The notes under the pieces were generated by a model. That model did no database searches and had not been told where the DNA came from. It saw only the letters and a program-made list of their open reading frames with translations. From Evansella vedderi (lineage in GTDB: Bacteria; Bacillota; Bacilli; Bacillales; Salisediminibacteriaceae): a stretch of 64,000 bases of DNA. The position numbers and the translations under genes are program-made. Below, piece by piece: positions 34,707 to 44,304 of the stretch. Numbering within the stretch: the stretch's first letter is position 1; each line of letters opens with the position of its first letter. The stretch covers positions 178,808-242,807 of the forward strand of contig NZ_JAUSUG010000006.1 of NCBI RefSeq assembly GCF_030813435.1. The letters run 5' to 3'.

Positions 34707-36277
34707 ATGGTAAAAAGATCAGTCTATCTAATAATTGTATTAATATCATTTTTCATTATGGGCTGTTCTGAAAAGGTCAATGAACCAATTTCTTTTAGTA
34801 AGGAACAACTTAAATCAATCGAGCCTCATGGTATCTATTACGAGATTTTCATTAGGGCTTTTTATGATTCTACTGGAGATGGTATTGGAGATTTTAAGGG
34901 GGCGACATCTAAACTAGACTATCTGCAAGAGCTTGGTGTAGAGGGAGTCTGGCTAATGCCGATTAATCCGTCCCCTAGTTATCATGGCTATGATGTTATT
35001 GACTATAAAGATGTAAATCCTGAACACGGTACAATGGATGATTTTAAAGAATTTGTTGAGGAAGCGCAAAATAGAGGGATCAAAGTAATAAAAGATTTTG
35101 TTGTGAATCATTCTAGTACGGAGCACCCTTGGTTCGAAGCGGCATTAGAGCACGATGAGCAGTATCGTGATTTTTATGTTTGGGCAGATGAAAATACAGA
35201 TTTAAGGCAAAGGGGCGAGTGGGGACAATTAGTATGGCATGGATCAGGGAATAATATTTACGAAGGTGTTTTCTGGGGAGGAATGCCTGACTTAAATATG
35301 GATAATCCGCAGGTTAGGGAGAAATTATATGACATCGGTAGGTTTTGGCTAGAGGAAGTGGGAGAGACGGATTCCGTTTAGATGCGGCAAAGCATATTTA
35401 TAGTTCCTATCATGGTAGTGATTATAAAGAAAAGAATCACCAATTTTGGAGAGAATTCAGAAGTGAAATGGAAAAAGTCAATTCAGACGTTATTTTAGTA
35501 GGAGAAGTTTGGGACACTGCACCTGTTGTGGCGCCTTATTTAGACCGTGGATTGCATTCGGCTTTTAATTTTGACTTATCAGAAGCCATATTGTCTTCCG
35601 TACTAGCTAACCGTGATACAGGACTTGTAAATGCACTTGAAAGAAATAGGAATTATTATAATGAGAGCTCCGATGATTATTTTGATTCAACATTTATTAC
35701 GAATCATGATATGAATCGTGTCATGAGTGAGGTTCGTGGAGATTTGAACCGGGCCAAAATGGCAGCTTCTTTATTATTAACGTTACCAGGTAACCCTTTT
35801 ATTTATTATGGTGAAGAAATTGGTATGAAAGGGGAAAAGCCTGACGAAGATATTCGCTTGCCAATGAGATGGTACGAGGACCCAACTAATACAGGACAAA
35901 CTACTTGGAGAGAAGACCGATACCATAATGAAGAAGACGGTATTACTGTTGAATCGCAACTAGAAGATGAAGAATCACTTTTAAACCATTACAAGGAATT
36001 GATTTATGCACGCAGGGCAAGTGAAGTTTTAATAAAAGGGGAAATACAAAGTGTTCCAATTAGAGAGAGGGGAATCTTATTATTCGAAAGAGTAACAGAA
36101 AATGAACAGAAGCTTGTTGTACACAATCTTTCCAATGAAATGAAAAAACTTCATTTAGATGGGGATTTAGAGAAGTATAAAGAATATTATTTCTATCTTG
36201 GAAAGATAGAAGAAATAGAAATAAAAAACAAAGTTTTAAGTATTCCCCCTTTTACTAGTGTAATATTAAAGGAATAA
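34707..36277 (+). pseudogene. Extracellular alpha-amylase lipoprotein, GH13, frameshifted
   Basis: The product starts with a lipoprotein signal (LIIVLISFFIMGCSEK, lipobox Cys at about residue 20), so the enzyme would be anchored outside the cell. The GH13 barrel is clear: GIGDFKGATSKLDYLQELG, VVNHSS and MPDLNMDNP. At 35361-35368 the frame breaks: LEEVGETDSV-stop in one frame, GRDGFRLDAAKH in the next, so one base is missing inside the catalytic motif. Downstream residues Glu (LVGEVWD) and Asp (ITNHDMNR) are intact. The second part could not work alone. Either a recent inactivating deletion or a sequencing error. The ribosome binding site is AAAGGAGG. Confidence 0.88.
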
Positions 36278-36282
36278 TAAAA

Positions 36283-36297
36283 AACGTTTGCACAAAC
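36283..36297. promoter_or_regulatory. LacI-type operator, first of three before mdxE
   Basis: AACGTTTGCACAAAC follows the alpha-amylase stop and is an inverted version of the cluster operator. Confidence 0.55.
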
Positions 36298-36390
36298 TCT
36301 AGTAAAACAACAAATAGAAAAATAATAAAGGGAAAATTAAAGAAAAGTATTGTCAACAATTTAAAAGAAGTTTATAATGAAATCAACCAA

Positions 36391-36405
36391 TGCAATCGTT
36401 TTCAC
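36391..36405. promoter_or_regulatory. Operator-like or cre-like site before mdxE
   Basis: TGCAATCGTTTTCAC resembles both the LacI-type operator and the CcpA catabolite-responsive element (TGNNANCGNTNNCA). CcpA control of maltodextrin uptake would be expected. Confidence 0.5.
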
Positions 36406-36450
36406 TAGATTTCTGCAAAGTAAGTCGGTGAAACAAAAAAATTTATATAG

Positions 36451-36467
36451 TTGTGCAAACGATTGCC
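36451..36467. promoter_or_regulatory. LacI-type operator closest to mdxE
   Basis: TTGTGCAAACGATTGCC, about 140 bp upstream of the mdxE start. The rest of 36278-36608 is AT-rich and holds the promoter region. Confidence 0.7.
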
Positions 36468-36608
36468 TTTTTTTAAATCTTTCTTTTCACTAATATAAAA
36501 AATAGACGTAGCTAATATCGCAAATACTTTTTTATGACTATGTAGTTATATTGGATATTTGGTGAAAGGAAAAAATTAATTATGAACAAAAAAAGGGAGG
36601 AACGAATT

Positions 36609-37895
36609 ATGTTCAAAAAGTCAACACTTTTATTAGTAGCATTGTTATTAGCGCTTGTAACTGCACTTGCTGCATGTGGCCCTGATCGAGAAGAAGAACC
36701 ACCTGCAGATACAGGTGCCGATACAGATACGGATGTTGGAGCTGATGAAGAAGCAACAAAACCAGAATCGCTTACTATTTGGGCAAATGATAGTGATAAT
36801 GAGCTAGACTTATATGAAGAGTTAGGAGCAAAATATACGGAAAAAACAGGAATTGAAGTAGAAATAGTTCCGTTTTCTATGTTGGAGCAAGTAGATGCAT
36901 TATCATTAGATGCACCAGCAGGAAGAGGGCCAGATTTATTCTTCCAGCCACATGATATGGTCGGTAATATTTACCTTCAAGGATTGGCGGCAGAACTTGA
37001 ATTAACAGAAGAACAGTTGGCAGGTTACCCTGAAGGGGCTATAGATGCATTTTTCTATAATGGACATCAACTAGGGATTCCAGTTGTAACTGAAACATAT
37101 GCTCTTTTTTATAACACAGATTTAGTACCAGATGCTCCGCAAACGATGGATGAGCTTATGGAAATTGCAGCAAACTTAACGAATGCTTCACAAGATGAGT
37201 ATGGATTTTTAATGGAAGCAACGAATTTCTATTTTGCATATCCATTCCTAACTGGTCCTGGTGGTTATGTATTTGGAACAGATGAAGAAGGGTCCTTAAA
37301 CCCAGATGATATTGGTTTAGCTAAGGACGGTGCTGTTCAAGGTGCGGAGTTGATTCAATCTTGGTTTGAAAATGGATATATGCCTCGTGGTATTAATGGA
37401 GATATTATGAGCGGATTATTCCGTGATGGAAAAGTAGGTGCAGTTGTAACTGGTCCATGGAGTATTCAAGAATATCGAGCTGATTTAGGAGATAGTTTTG
37501 CAATCGCCCCACTTCCAACAGTAGATGGAGAACCTTTAAACTCTTTCTCTGGAGTAAAAGGCTGGATGGTTTCCGAGTATAGTGAACATAAGGATTGGGC
37601 TACAGATTTAGCATTATTCTTTACAAATGCTGAAAACGCAGAAAGAAACTTCGAGCTAACAGGAGAACTTCCTGCTCGCGTAGATGTTGAGATTGATGAT
37701 GAGTTACGCGCAGCAATTTTAGAGCAAGCGCAACACGCGATTCCAATGCCAAACATTCCAGAAATGGGACAAGTTTGGGAGCCGATGGGAGATGCTCTTG
37801 AGTTTATATCTCAAGGTGATGATGCAAGAGAAGTATTAGAAGAAGCAGTTGAACAAATTATAGAACAAATTGAATTAACAAGAGCAGGGCAATAA
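36609..37895 (+). CDS. mdxE: Maltodextrin-binding lipoprotein of the ABC importer
   Basis: This 428-residue family 1 solute-binding protein starts at ATG 36609 behind GGGAGG. A lipoprotein signal (MFKKSTLLLVALLLALVTA, lipobox AACG) is followed by a very acidic linker rich in Asp, Glu and Pro (about residues 22-50), then the binding domain (LTIWANDSDNELDLYEELG, PDLFFQPHDMVG, SGLFRDGKVGAVVTGPWS). It captures maltodextrins outside the membrane for MdxFG. A hairpin after the gene probably lowers expression of the permeases relative to this protein. Confidence 0.93.
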   Translation: MFKKSTLLLVALLLALVTALAACGPDREEEPPADTGADTDTDVGADEEATKPESLTIWANDSDNELDLYEELGAKYTEKTGIEVEIVPFSMLEQVDALSLDAPAGRGPDLFFQPHDMVGNIYLQGLAAELELTEEQLAGYPEGAIDAFFYNGHQLGIPVVTETYALFYNTDLVPDAPQTMDELMEIAANLTNASQDEYGFLMEATNFYFAYPFLTGPGGYVFGTDEEGSLNPDDIGLAKDGAVQGAELIQSWFENGYMPRGINGDIMSGLFRDGKVGAVVTGPWSIQEYRADLGDSFAIAPLPTVDGEPLNSFSGVKGWMVSEYSEHKDWATDLALFFTNAENAERNFELTGELPARVDVEIDDELRAAILEQAQHAIPMPNIPEMGQVWEPMGDALEFISQGDDAREVLEEAVEQIIEQIELTRAGQ

Positions 37896-37907
37896 TTAAA
37901 TAACTTT

Positions 37908-37939
37908 GGATGGCAGGGTGTTTTTCTAGCCCTCCATCC
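37908..37939 (+). terminator. Attenuating hairpin between mdxE and mdxF
   Basis: GGATGGCAGGG pairs with CCCTCCATCC with one bulge; TATTCTTT follows. A weak T-run fits partial termination, common after binding-protein genes. Confidence 0.65.
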
Positions 37940-37966
37940 TATTCTTTAAAGCAGGAGGTAACTGAT

Positions 37967-39283
37967 ATGGCTAACAAGGAAGACACAAATGATGTCAACC
38001 TCAACCATTCCCAAAAAAAATCACATAATCCCAAAATGGCAGCTATACTATCCATCATTCCTGGTATAGGACAAGTGTACAATGGCAGGAAAATAAAAGG
38101 TTCGATCTTTTTCATTCTCTTTGCTGCTTTTATAATTGTGTTTAATGATTTTTTAAATATTGGTTTTTGGGGACTTGTTACATTAGGGGAAATTCCACGT
38201 ATTGATGATTCCCGAGTACTTTTAGCACAAGGTATTATGGCCCTCATTTTAACTAGTTTTGCTGTAACTTTTTATGTGGCTAACTTAATGGATGCCTATA
38301 AGGACGCAAAGAGAATACAACAAGGTTGGAAGCCTTCTTCGATTCGCGAAGAATTTCGAAATGCTTGGGATAAGGGATTCCCGTACTTATTAGTAGGACC
38401 AGGCTTATTTCTATTAATATTTGTAGTTGTTTTCCCTCTATTATTCATGGTTTTTCTTGCCTTTACTAATTACAATATACACAATGCACCACCGAGACAT
38501 TTATTAAGCTGGGTGGGGTTTGATAATTTTATTGCCTTAGTAACGATACCAATATGGCGAGATACATTTTTCACAGTATTGTCATGGACGTTAATTTGGA
38601 CATTCGTAGCGACAACGCTGCAAATTGCTCTCGCCCTATTTTTAGCAATTATCGTTAATGATCCCCGTGTTAAGTTTAAGAGATTAATCCGAACCGTTTT
38701 TATTTTACCTTGGGCAGTACCTGGTTTCGTAACCATTTTAATTTTTTCAGCAATATTCCATGATCAATTTGGGGCGATTAACCGTGATTTACTAATACCG
38801 TTACTAGGTTTTGGAATTGATTGGTTAAGCGATCCATTTTGGACAAAAATTGCATTGATTATGATACAAGTATGGTTAGGCTTTCCGTTTGTATTTGCTT
38901 TATTTACAGGTGTATTACAGAGTATATCCAGTGATTGGTACGAGGCTGCAGATATAGATGGAGCATCCCGTTGGCAAAAATTCAGAAACATAACATTTCC
39001 ACATGTTATGTTTGCAACAGCACCACTATTAATAATGCAATACGCAGGTAATTTTAATAACTTCAATATCATTTTCTTATTTAACCAAGGTGGACCTGCT
39101 GTTCGTGGACAAAATGCTGGTGGAACGGATATCTTAATTTCATGGGTTTATGGTTTAACCTTCGAAACACAGAACTTTAATATGGCAGCGGCTATTTCCA
39201 TTATTATTGGATTAATGGTTGCTGGATTTGCCTTCTTCCAATTCCGCCGTACTCGTTCATTTAAAGAGGAGGGTAAAATCTAA
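37967..39283 (+). CDS. mdxF: Maltodextrin ABC transporter permease MdxF
   Basis: This 438-residue membrane protein starts at ATG 37967 behind GGAGG. An N-terminal module (KMAAILSIIPGIGQVYNGRKIKG plus two extra membrane spans, about 20-110) precedes the MalF-type core of six spans, as in B. subtilis MdxF. The ABC-contact EAA loop is YEAADIDGASRWQKFRNITFP. The stop overlaps the mdxG start by one base. The ATPase that energises the pair (MsmX-like) is not in this window. Confidence 0.92.
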   Translation: MANKEDTNDVNLNHSQKKSHNPKMAAILSIIPGIGQVYNGRKIKGSIFFILFAAFIIVFNDFLNIGFWGLVTLGEIPRIDDSRVLLAQGIMALILTSFAVTFYVANLMDAYKDAKRIQQGWKPSSIREEFRNAWDKGFPYLLVGPGLFLLIFVVVFPLLFMVFLAFTNYNIHNAPPRHLLSWVGFDNFIALVTIPIWRDTFFTVLSWTLIWTFVATTLQIALALFLAIIVNDPRVKFKRLIRTVFILPWAVPGFVTILIFSAIFHDQFGAINRDLLIPLLGFGIDWLSDPFWTKIALIMIQVWLGFPFVFALFTGVLQSISSDWYEAADIDGASRWQKFRNITFPHVMFATAPLLIMQYAGNFNNFNIIFLFNQGGPAVRGQNAGGTDILISWVYGLTFETQNFNMAAAISIIIGLMVAGFAFFQFRRTRSFKEEGKI

Positions 39284-40125
39284 TGAGCAGAAAAACAAAA
39301 AATATAATAGAATTAACAGGAATTTATAGTGTTATTGCCCTTATGTTTGTAGTTATTTTTTACCCATTACTTTGGACCTTAGGTCTTTCACTAAATCCAG
39401 GGACAAGTCTATATGGGGCAAGTATGATTCCAGAAAATTGGTCACTAGTGCACTATGAGTGGTTATTTACTAACCCTCGCAGTGATTACTTGGTTTGGTA
39501 TAAAAATACAATAATTGTAGCCACCGCTACTTCGTTCTTTGCCGTTTTATTCGTTTCCCTGGTGGCTTATGCTTTTTCCCGCTATCGATTTGTTGGAAGA
39601 ACGTATGGACTTTATGCATTTTTACTTTTACAAATGTTCCCAGTTCTCATGGCGATGGTAGCAATATATATTTTATTAAACACAGTTAACTTACTAGATA
39701 CATTAACTGGTTTAATCATTGTTTATATAGGTGGAGCTATTCCAATGAATGCCTTCCTTGTGAAGGGATATTTCGATACCATTCCAAGGGAATTAGATGA
39801 ATCGGCAAAAATTGACGGTGCAGGTCATTTCCGAATTTTCTTCACCATCATGTTGCCATTAGCTAAGCCAATCTTAGCGGTCGTTGCTCTGTTTAATTTT
39901 ATGGCTCCATTTATGGACTTTATTTTACCGCGAATAATCTTAAGAAGTCCTGAGAACTTTACGTTAGCACTAGGGTTATTTAACTTTGTAAATGATCAGT
40001 TTGCGAATAACTTTACTCGATTTGCTGCTGGTGCAATTTTAATTGCGATTCCAATAGCAACAGTTTTCCTATTATTACAGCGTTACCTTGTTTCAGGATT
40101 AACTGCCGGTGCGACAAAAGGATAA
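39283..40125 (+). CDS. mdxG: Maltodextrin ABC transporter permease MdxG
   Basis: This 280-residue MalG-type permease has six predicted spans. The EAA loop reads LDESAKIDGAGHFRIFFTIMLP (central residues) and the C terminus ends YLVSGLTAGATKG, the family signature. Its start overlaps the mdxF stop (TAATG), so the two are translated together. It pairs with MdxF to form the channel. Confidence 0.93.
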   Translation: MSRKTKNIIELTGIYSVIALMFVVIFYPLLWTLGLSLNPGTSLYGASMIPENWSLVHYEWLFTNPRSDYLVWYKNTIIVATATSFFAVLFVSLVAYAFSRYRFVGRTYGLYAFLLLQMFPVLMAMVAIYILLNTVNLLDTLTGLIIVYIGGAIPMNAFLVKGYFDTIPRELDESAKIDGAGHFRIFFTIMLPLAKPILAVVALFNFMAPFMDFILPRIILRSPENFTLALGLFNFVNDQFANNFTRFAAGAILIAIPIATVFLLLQRYLVSGLTAGATKG

Positions 40126-40133
40126 GTTTACTT

Positions 40134-40175
40134 AAAGGAGAGTGAAGGAGCAAATAATCCCTGCTCTCCTTTTCT
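40134..40175 (+). terminator. Terminator after mdxG
   Basis: AAAGGAGAG pairs with CTCTCCTTT and TCTTCTAT follows. It separates the transport genes from the regulator. Confidence 0.7.
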
Positions 40176-40248
40176 TCTATTTGAAAACTATTGAATAAGT
40201 CGTTTGCTAAAGCTAAAATAAAGAGGAATTAGAGGAGGTGGGAACCGG

Positions 40249-41274
40249 ATGGCGGTTACCATAAAAGATGTCGCTAGACGGGCAAATGTTGCCCCATCAA
40301 CCGTATCTCGAGTAATCTCGAATAGCTCTAGAATAAGTGAAAAGACGAAAGAACGTGTTAGAGAAGCGATGAAAGAGTTAGGATACCATCCTAATTTGAA
40401 TGCGAGAAGTCTTGCGAATAAAAGTACAAAAACAATTGGTGTGATTATGCCTAATTCTGCAAAGGTTGCTTTTCAAAATCCATTTTTCCCAGAGGTTATT
40501 CGTGGAATTACGACGAAAGCTTACCAAGAAGGTTATGGACTTTATTTATCTACTGGCCAAACAGAAGATGAAATTCTTGAAGAAGTGAAGCAAATGGTTT
40601 ATGGCGGTAGGGTGGACGGAATATTGCTGCTATATTCCAGAGTGAATGATAAAGTTATGCCCTTTTTACTGGAGCATGGATTTCCTTTTGTACTTATTGG
40701 GCGACCATACAATATTGATGAAAGTAAAGTAACATTTGTCAATAATGATAATTATAAAGCTGCCAAAACTGTAACCGATTACCTCGTACTCTTGGGGCAT
40801 AAAAGAATCGGATTTATTGGTGGAAACCTTGACTATGTTGTAACGGTTGACCATATGAAAGGGTATGAACAAGCATTACAAAATGCCAATATAGAACTTA
40901 GGGAAGATTATATCGTTCACCATGCAGAGGTGAAGGAAGGTGGTCAAGATGCTGTAATTGAACTTATGTCTATTGACCAACGTCCAACGGCACTAGTTGT
41001 AGCAGATGATATTATGACCTTCGGGGTTATAAGGATGCTTGAGGATATGGAAGTACATGTTCCTGATGACATGTCGATCGTCAGCTTTAACAATGTGATG
41101 ATATCAGAGCTATCTTCACCACCTATGACAACAGTAGATATTCATATTTACGATTTAGGTTTACAAGCAACCCATTGTTTAATCAATAAAATTAATGACC
41201 CTGATATAGAGGAAAAAAAGGTAATCATTCCTCATAGACTTATCAAAAGACAAACGTGTAAAAAAATGGAATAA
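40249..41274 (+). CDS. malR: LacI-family regulator of the maltodextrin cluster
   Basis: This 341-residue regulator has a helix-turn-helix at the N terminus (VTIKDVARRANVAPSTVSRVIS, residues about 2-23), the hinge helix (HPNLNARSLANKST) and a periplasmic-binding-like effector domain (IGVIMPNS...FFPEVIRGI, VDGILLLYSR). It is preceded by GGAGGTGGGAACC. Repeated TGCGCAAACGNTTGC-type sites in front of neopullulanase, amylase, mdxE and malL are its likely operators. The B. subtilis YvdE/MalR group is the closest known counterpart. Effector and sign of control are inferred. Confidence 0.85.
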   Translation: MAVTIKDVARRANVAPSTVSRVISNSSRISEKTKERVREAMKELGYHPNLNARSLANKSTKTIGVIMPNSAKVAFQNPFFPEVIRGITTKAYQEGYGLYLSTGQTEDEILEEVKQMVYGGRVDGILLLYSRVNDKVMPFLLEHGFPFVLIGRPYNIDESKVTFVNNDNYKAAKTVTDYLVLLGHKRIGFIGGNLDYVVTVDHMKGYEQALQNANIELREDYIVHHAEVKEGGQDAVIELMSIDQRPTALVVADDIMTFGVIRMLEDMEVHVPDDMSIVSFNNVMISELSSPPMTTVDIHIYDLGLQATHCLINKINDPDIEEKKVIIPHRLIKRQTCKKME

Positions 41275-41291
41275 CCGATAGGGTCGTGCAA

Positions 41292-41335
41292 ACACCCCTT
41301 TGTGCAAACAATTGCATAAAGGGGTGTTTTTATTT
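41292..41335 (+). terminator. Terminator of malR, with an operator-like sequence in its hairpin
   Basis: ACACCCCTTT pairs with AAAGGGGTGT, followed by TTTTTATTT. The inner part TTGTGCAAACAATTGCA (41300-41316) matches the cluster operator. Confidence 0.8.
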
Positions 41336-41491
41336 GAAGTGGTATACCAGTGTCTCTGCCAAAAATAAAGAAGTTGTATTAGACTTCTTCTTTTTTAATT
41401 AAAGAATCATTTGAAATTAATATGAAATAAAATAAGAGATTTTTTATCAGTAATTTGCATATATAATAATAAATAAAAATTTAACGAATTA

Positions 41492-41509
41492 TTGCGCAAA
41501 CGCTTGCAC
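41492..41509. promoter_or_regulatory. LacI-type operator of malL
   Basis: TTGCGCAAACGCTTGCAC, nearly palindromic, lies 49 bp before the malL start. It is the best match to the common motif. Confidence 0.75.
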
Positions 41510-41557
41510 CATTAAGTCCAATATGGTACTTTTATAATAGATAAGGAGGAAGTCTAT

Positions 41558-43225
41558 ATGAAACAAAAATGGTGGAAAGAAGCTATAGCTTATCAAATTT
41601 ATCCTCGAAGCTTCATGGATTCGAATGGTGATGGTATTGGGGACATTCAAGGAATTATATCTAAACTAGACTATATAAAGAATTTAGGAATAGATGTTAT
41701 ATGGATCTGTCCAATTTTTAGTTCGCCGAATGATGATAACGGTTACGATATTAGTGACTATAAAGGAATAATGGATGAGTTCGGTACGATGGATGATTTT
41801 GATCAACTATTAAAAGAAGTCCATTCCCGTGGTATGAAGTTAATTCTTGACCTAGTAATTAATCACACATCTGATGAACATCCTTGGTTTATAGAATCTC
41901 GCTCTTCTAAAGATAACCCATATAGAGATTATTATATTTGGCATCCAGGTAAAAATGGCAAGGAACCTAACAATTGGGAATCCATTTTTGGTGGCTCAGC
42001 CTGGGAATATGATGAAAAAACAAAAGAATATTATATGCATGTTTTTTCACGTAAACAACCGGATTTAAACTGGGAAAATCCAAAGGTTCGTAAGGATTTA
42101 TATGATATGGTCAATTGGTGGCTTGATAAAGGAATCGATGGTTTCCGTGTAGATGCCATTTCCCATATAAAGAAAGTCCCAGGATTTCCTGATTTACCAA
42201 ATCCAAAGAAAAAGAAATACGTTCCTTCCTTTAAAGGTCATATGAATCGTCCAGGTATTCATGTTTTTTTAGAAGAATTAAAACGGGAAACCTTTGCTAA
42301 TTACGATATTATGACCGTAGGTGAAGCAAATGGTGTAAAGGTAGAACAAGCAGATGAATGGGTCGGAGAAGAAAACGGCTGTTTCAATATGATTTTTCAA
42401 TTTGAGCATTTAGGTTTATGGGGGAAAAGTGTGGAAGGCGGTCTTGATATAGACACGTTAAAAGAAACATTTACAAAATGGCAAAAAGGACTTGATGGTA
42501 TTGGTTGGAATGCTCTATTTTTAGAAAACCATGATCAACCTCGCTCTGTTTCTACTTGGGGAAATGACAAAGAGTACTGGGATCAATCAGCAAAATGTCT
42601 AGCTACGATGTTCTTCCTTATGCAGGGAACGCCATTTATTTATCAAGGGCAAGAAATAGGCATGACAAATGTTAAGTTTAACTCTATTGAAGACTATAAC
42701 GACGTAGCCATTAAAAACCTTTATTACAACGAACTAGAAGAAGGTAAGACTCATGAGGAAATAATGGAGGTAATTTGGAAGAACGGCCGAGACAATTCGA
42801 GGACACCCATGCAGTGGAGTTCTGAAGAAAATGCTGGATTTACTACTGGTACACCTTGGCTCAAAATAAATCCAAACTACAAAGAAATCAATGTGGAACA
42901 ATCCATAAAAGACCCGCAATCCATTTATCATTATTATAAAAAACTAATCGAACTTAGAAAAGAAAATGATGTGCTTATTTATGGAAGCTATGATTTGATC
43001 TTAGAGGATCACGAAAAAATATTTGCCTACACAATGACCCTTCATGGGGAGGAAGTAATAGTTTTAACGAACTTATTTGCAGAAGAAGCTGATTTTGCAT
43101 TACCTGCTACTATAGCTAAAAAATCGAAACACTTATTAATTAGCAATTACGATGTTCAATCAGATGATGAGGAGAAAGTTATTACCTTTAAACCGTATGA
43201 AGCAAGAGTATATCGATTAAAGTAA
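41558..43225 (+). CDS. malL: Oligo-1,6-glucosidase/alpha-glucosidase, GH13
   Basis: This 555-residue cytoplasmic enzyme of the MalL type opens WWKEAIAYQIYPRSFMDSNG. Catalytic residues are Asp in DGFRVDAISH (about 199), Glu in TVGEANGV (about 255) and Asp in LENHDQPRS (about 329). The C-terminal beta domain ends KPYEARVYRLK. It hydrolyses imported maltose, isomaltose and short dextrins. It has its own operator and AAGGAGG ribosome binding site and is followed by two strong hairpins. Confidence 0.94.
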   Translation: MKQKWWKEAIAYQIYPRSFMDSNGDGIGDIQGIISKLDYIKNLGIDVIWICPIFSSPNDDNGYDISDYKGIMDEFGTMDDFDQLLKEVHSRGMKLILDLVINHTSDEHPWFIESRSSKDNPYRDYYIWHPGKNGKEPNNWESIFGGSAWEYDEKTKEYYMHVFSRKQPDLNWENPKVRKDLYDMVNWWLDKGIDGFRVDAISHIKKVPGFPDLPNPKKKKYVPSFKGHMNRPGIHVFLEELKRETFANYDIMTVGEANGVKVEQADEWVGEENGCFNMIFQFEHLGLWGKSVEGGLDIDTLKETFTKWQKGLDGIGWNALFLENHDQPRSVSTWGNDKEYWDQSAKCLATMFFLMQGTPFIYQGQEIGMTNVKFNSIEDYNDVAIKNLYYNELEEGKTHEEIMEVIWKNGRDNSRTPMQWSSEENAGFTTGTPWLKINPNYKEINVEQSIKDPQSIYHYYKKLIELRKENDVLIYGSYDLILEDHEKIFAYTMTLHGEEVIVLTNLFAEEADFALPATIAKKSKHLLISNYDVQSDDEEKVITFKPYEARVYRLK

Positions 43226-43274
43226 TATTCGCAAGTTTTGATTGTATAATTCTTAGAGTGTCAAAAAGTGTGTT

Positions 43275-43404
43275 GCAATGGCTCCGTTCGCTGAGCTTGC
43301 TAGGAGAAAACCACTCCTAGCAAGCTTTAAAGAAAAGCAGCGACTCCGCTCATTGCTTCAAATCTGTTCAAAAAGCTCAAAAACCGACCTTTTTGAACAG
43401 ATTT
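43275..43404. repeat. Structured repeat, family B, copy 1 (two hairpins)
   Basis: GCAATGGCTCCGTT and its partner CGCTCATTGC enclose a hairpin (GCTAGGAG/CTCCTAGC); then AAATCTGTTCAAAAAG pairs perfectly with CTTTTTGAACAGATTT. The same plan with different stem bases occurs at 63096-63221. The last hairpin may terminate malL. Confidence 0.7.
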
Positions 43405-43432
43405 TATCAAGTTTTTAGTTTAAGTTTAAGTG

Positions 43433-43460
43433 AAAAAAGCGATTTAATTATCGCTTTTTT
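43433..43460. terminator. Bidirectional terminator
   Basis: AAAAAAGCGAT and ATCGCTTTTTT with a six-base loop. Confidence 0.8.
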
Positions 43461-43550
43461 GATATATATAATAGTTTTGAAAATAAGTGAATGCTAGTAA
43501 GCATGTTAAGCTTATATTTAAAACTACATAATAAAAGGGGGAATAGACCA

Positions 43551-44276
43551 ATGGTAAACGTTACTGTATGGAATGAAAATCGTCATGAACAAAAAAATCC
43601 TCTCGTAAGAGAAATTTATCCAAAAGGTATTCACGGAGTGATTGCAGACTTTCTGAATGAAGAAGGCCTGGATGTGAGAACAGCTACACTGGATGAGCCG
43701 GAGCATGGTTTAACGGATGATGTCCTTAGTGAGACGGATGTTCTCATTTGGTGGGGACATCTCGCACACCATGAAGTAGCAGATGAAATAGTACAAAAGG
43801 TTAAAGAACGGGTTTTAAATGGAATGGGGTTAATTGTTCTCCACTCAGGCCATTTCTCTAAGATCTTTAAATCACTAATGGGGACTACATGTGATTTAAA
43901 GTGGCGTGAAGCAGATGAAAAGGAACGGCTGTGGGTTGTGGATCCTAGTCATCCAATTGTAGAAGGGATTGGGGAGTATATAGAGCTAGAAAAGGAAGAA
44001 ATGTACGGAGAACATTTTGATATTCCTGCACCAGATCAACTCCTATTTATGAGCTGGTTTGAAGGTGGGGAAGTATTTAGAAGTGGATGCACGTATCAAA
44101 GGGGAAAAGGAAAAATCTTTTATTTCCGTCCTGGTCATGAAACGTATCCTACGTATCATCATACAGAAATTCAGCAAGTCATTAAAAATGCTGTACATTG
44201 GGCAAAGCCAACGGAGCTTCCGAAACCAGTTTATGGTAATGCAAAGCCATTAGAAGAAATCAAACAGAAAAATTAG
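43551..44276 (+). CDS. ThuA-like protein
   Basis: This 241-residue protein starts at ATG 43551 behind GGGGGAA. It has the ThuA/type 1 glutamine-amidotransferase-like fold: [16 protein letters not shown] at the start, [27 protein letters not shown] and the closing [18 protein letters not shown]. ThuA is linked to trehalose or other sugar use, but the reaction is not established. It appears to form an operon with the downstream Gfo/Idh/MocA dehydrogenase (28 bp apart), suggesting 3-keto-sugar or polyol metabolism. Confidence 0.85.
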   Translation: MVNVTVWNENRHEQKNPLVREIYPKGIHGVIADFLNEEGLDVRTATLDEPEHGLTDDVLSETDVLIWWGHLAHHEVADEIVQKVKERVLNGMGLIVLHSGHFSKIFKSLMGTTCDLKWREADEKERLWVVDPSHPIVEGIGEYIELEKEEMYGEHFDIPAPDQLLFMSWFEGGEVFRSGCTYQRGKGKIFYFRPGHETYPTYHHTEIQQVIKNAVHWAKPTELPKPVYGNAKPLEEIKQKN

Positions 44277-44304
44277 GTAAAACGAATGGTAGAGGTATTA
44301 GAAA

